Origin: Dallia pectoralis
Taxonomy: Eukaryota > Chordata > Actinopteri > Esociformes > Umbridae
Direction of reading: 5' to 3'
Assembly (NCBI GenBank): GCA_029465975.1
Contig: CM055753.1
Span: 1,618,035 to 1,682,034 of the forward strand
Length of the DNA: 64,000 nt
Shown here: piece after piece, positions 62,660 through 64,000 of the stretch
Position numbering within the stretch: the stretch's first letter is position 1
Layout of the letters: each line of letters starts with the position of its first letter
Translations under genes and position numbers: made by a program
The notes under the pieces: model-generated
Database searches by the model: none
Told to the model about the DNA's origin: nothing
The model's input: the letters and a program-made list of their open reading frames with translations, nothing else

Positions 62660-63384
62660 CACATACATACGCACACACACGCATACACACATACATACGC
62701 ACACATACGCACACACACACACGCGCATACACACATACATACGCACACATACACACACGCATACACACATACATACGCGCACACGCATACACACATACAT
62801 ACGCACACACGCATACACACATACATACGCACACACGCATACACACATACATACACACATACATACGCACACACACACGCATACACACATACATACGCAC
62901 ACACACACACGCGCATACACGCACACGCATACACACACACGCATAGACACATACATACGCGCATACACACGCATACACACACACACGCATACACGCATAC
63001 ACACACACACGCATACACACGCACACACACACGCATACACGCGCACACACACACACACGCATACACACGCACATGCATACGCATGCATACACACGCACAT
63101 GCATACGCATGCATACACACACGCACGCATACACACGCATACACGCACGCATACGCACGCATACACACGCATACACACGCATACACACGCATACACACGC
63201 ATACACACGCGTACACACGCGTACACACACACGCATACACACGCATGCATACACACACACATGCATACACACGCATACACACACACATGCATACACACAC
63301 ACATGCATACACACGCATACACACACACAACCATACACAAGCATACACACACACACACATGCCCACACACACACACACACACAC
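62660..63384. repeat. Alternating purine-pyrimidine repeat (CACA/TACG/GCAT), about 725 bp
   Basis: CA runs are mixed with ACGCATAC and ACATACATACGC words, and nearly every step alternates purine and pyrimidine. Long Cys-Val and Thr-His frames over it are not genes. The density of ACATACATACGC falls and ACGCATGC words appear to the right. Confidence 0.97.
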
Positions 63385-63535
63385 GTCTCTCTGCTCTCTC
63401 CGCTGTCTCTCCTGGCCATCAGCAGTGCATGCCGACACAATAGAGACTGAGCTCGGCCAGCTGGCAGTGGACCAGCCTGCTCTTTGTGCTCTAGGGGTCG
63501 AAGGTGAACCACGGTGTGCATTACCAGGAAGGCAC

Positions 63536-64000
63536 ATGCACTATTAATACTACTGGTTACCCACACACACTATCAATACTACTGGTTACCCACACGCACT
63601 ATCAATACTACTGGTTACCCACACGCACTATCAATACCACTGGTTACCCACACGCACTATCAATACCACTGGTTACCCACACGCACTATCAATACCACTG
63701 GTTACCCACACGCACTATCAATACCACTGGTTACCCACACGCACTATCAATACCACTGGTTACCCACACGCACTATCAATACCACTGGTTACCCACACGC
63801 ACTATCAATACCACTGGTTACCCACACGCACTATCAATACCACTGGTTACCCACACGCACTATCAATACCACTGGTTACCCACACGCACTATCAATACCA
63901 CTGGTTACCCACACGCACTATCAATACCACTGGTTACCCACACGCACTATCAATACCACTGGTAACCCACACGCACTATCAATACCACTGGTTACCCACA
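63536..64000. repeat. 29-bp minisatellite, at least 16 copies, running off the window
   Basis: Unit CACTATCAATACCACTGGTT followed by ACCCACACG. The first copies have ACTACTGG and ACACAC variants, and later copies are almost identical up to the last base of the window. Confidence 0.98.

Noticed and set aside
62558..63566. Cys/Val/Tyr and Thr/His-rich frames of about 300 residues on both strands
   Set aside because: Translations of an alternating CA/TACG repeat.

Overview
The window is vertebrate nuclear DNA, almost certainly from a teleost fish. It lies inside one gene on the + strand, jarid2 (Jumonji and AT-rich interaction domain containing 2, an accessory subunit of Polycomb Repressive Complex 2). 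Three coding exons are supported: 33006-33141, 38735-38849 and 52300-52469. Each has good splice signals and the reading phases join correctly. The translation matches the N-terminus of vertebrate JARID2, including the IPWSEER / LYLSLKEF segment and the PRLQAQRKFAQSQPNSP segment, whose lysine corresponds to human K116. The first coding exon lies upstream of the window and the rest of the protein lies downstream. Bases 1-33005 are therefore read as intron 1, and most of the remainder as introns 2, 3 and 4. The teleost assignment rests on two Tc1-like transposon remnants, a tRNA-headed SINE and other repeats of fish type. The species, and whether this is jarid2a or jarid2b, cannot be told.

Layout. 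1-9 kb: a perfect 450-bp TG tract, a candidate 2.9-kb DNA transposon with inverted ends and a dispersed CTCATTACCGCAAC motif (2666-5525), and a dead Tc1-like element (5853-6912). 9-17 kb: minisatellites, a second Tc1 remnant and mostly unremarkable intron. 17.9-31.1 kb: a dense run of minisatellites, with a CpG-dense stretch near 22.0-22.5 kb. 31.1-38.9 kb: exons 2 and 3, a SINE, a 23-bp array and a 1.2-kb polypyrimidine tract. 38.9-52.3 kb: intron 3, opening with a 1.6-kb minisatellite about 55 bp after exon 3 and holding a 2-kb, 25-bp array. 52.3-64 kb: exon 4 and the start of intron 4, with more arrays, a hAT-type MITE sitting inside a 36-bp minisatellite, an in-frame 27-bp Ser/Pro/Gln array, and a 29-bp array that runs off the window end.

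By hand tally about a third of the window (roughly 22 kb) is tandem repeat and only 421 bp is recognised exon. Nearly all long open frames are frames through stop-free repeats and are not genes. I found no prokaryotic-type system, CRISPR array, rRNA or functional tRNA gene. The points most worth following are the inverted-repeat element with its dispersed motif, the CpG-dense intronic stretches, the MITE-in-minisatellite insertion, and whether the 27-bp array at 60.5-61.2 kb is part of a jarid2 exon.
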